This document shows, in pieces, positions 5,907 through 6,136 of a stretch of DNA of 6,136 bases (positions are counted from its first letter, which is position 1; every line of letters begins with the position of its first letter). The DNA comes from CAZOZP01 sp964584325. GTDB taxonomy: Bacteria; Bacteroidota; Ignavibacteria; Ignavibacteriales; Melioribacteraceae. The notes beneath the pieces are model-generated. The model searched no databases. It had not been told where the DNA came from and worked only from the letters and a program-made list of their open reading frames with translations. Location of the stretch: NCBI GenBank assembly GCA_964584325.1, contig CAZOZP010000108.1, positions 1 through 6,136 on the forward strand, read 5' to 3'. The position numbers and the translations under genes were made by a program.

Positions 5907-6044
5907 TCAATCTACAATAGTACCAGTCCCTCCGGGAATTAAAACCGGAAATCCTCCATTGTTCTCAATGTCCCCCAGAAAACCGATTGAGTGAAGCAGA
6001 AAAAATAAGCTGCAGAGCAGAGAAATGTTAATAGTAAAACGCAC
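5907..6044 (-). CDS. Doubtful 45-codon ORF, secreted/membrane-like
   Basis: From a GTG at 6042-6044 (or a TTG at 6054-6056) the - strand reads about 45-50 codons to TGA at 5907-5909. The N-terminus has one Arg then a hydrophobic run (INISLLCSLFFLLHSIGFL) like a signal peptide or membrane anchor. After it comes a Gly-rich tail, GDIENNGGFPVLIPGGTG, ending TIVD. No ATG and no good ribosome binding site are present, and an in-frame TGA lies just upstream of the TTG. I do not recognise the product. The patterned composition is suggestive, but an ORF this short can arise by chance. Confidence 0.25.
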   Translation of the reverse strand: MRFTINISLLCSLFFLLHSIGFLGDIENNGGFPVLIPGGTGTIVD

Positions 6045-6098
6045 CCACGATAACAAAAATCAGCGACCTAAGTCCGGCATTTTAGTAACAATAGGAAT

Positions 6099-6136
6099 CG
6101 TGATGCGTGAAGCGTAACGCGTGACAAGTAACAGGG
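6099..6136. repeat. Degenerate 7-bp tandem repeat, cluster 2
   Basis: Five in-register heptamers: CGTGATG, CGTGAAG, CGTAACG, CGTGACA and AGTAACA, followed by GGG at the window edge, so the array may continue. A further AGTAACA lies at 6084-6090. The array shares a 12-mer, TAAC(A/G)CGTGACA, with cluster 1 (5781-5792 against 6115-6126). Confidence 0.65.

Larger units (their letters stand above)
5615..6136. other. Non-coding stretch with repeats
   Basis: This 522-base stretch upstream of the PP-loop gene has no long ORF. It holds two TTCGAA palindromes (5711-5716, 5723-5728), a GCCTTAAGGC palindrome (5741-5750), a 10-bp hairpin (5805-5828), two clusters of 7-bp repeats (about 5779-5806 and 6099-6136) and one doubtful short - strand ORF (5907-6044). 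No convincing promoter for the PP-loop gene could be identified. Confidence 0.6.

Overview
This is a low-GC window, very AT-rich in the glycosyltransferase genes. Coding leaders are A-rich and mostly lack a strong Shine-Dalgarno. It carries a lipoprotein with carboxypeptidase-regulatory-like repeats and intergenic DNA full of short degenerate tandem repeats. Together these suggest a member of the Bacteroidota/Ignavibacteriota side of the FCB group. That placement is an inference from style; no taxonomic marker gene is present.

Layout. Positions 2-2134 (+ strand) hold two adjacent sugar-transfer genes, nine bases apart: a GT4 glycosyltransferase whose 5' end lies off the window, and a membrane-bound GT2 glycosyltransferase. 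Converging on them from the - strand, 29 bases after the GT2 stop, are the last 67 codons of an NAD-dependent sugar-nucleotide epimerase/decarboxylase (2164-2364). It has no start and is fused to an IS3-family insertion sequence (about 2354-3510, - strand). The IS transposase has lost its C-terminus, including the catalytic Glu. The other IS end (TGA..., at 3510) supplies the stop codon of a lipoprotein gene (3508-4464, - strand), which therefore also looks truncated. Upstream of that, still on the - strand, is an intact PP-loop ATP pyrophosphatase resembling the N-acetyl-sugar amidotransferases of O-antigen and flagellin-glycan loci (4544-5614). The final ~520 bases are essentially non-coding: a perfect 10-bp hairpin, two clusters of degenerate 7-bp repeats, and one doubtful 45-codon secreted-like ORF.

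How the genes fit together. Two glycosyltransferases, a sugar-nucleotide epimerase remnant and a sugar-amidotransferase-like PP-loop enzyme point to a surface polysaccharide or O-antigen locus. An IS3 insertion plus a deletion, or an assembly mis-join at a short shared sequence, has broken it up: three coding sequences are damaged (lipoprotein 3' end, transposase 3' end, epimerase 5' end). I see no clear evidence for a wholly new biological system. The most informative signals are the composite junction, the transposase A10 slippage-prone tract, the near-identical lipoprotein repeats and the intergenic repeat families.
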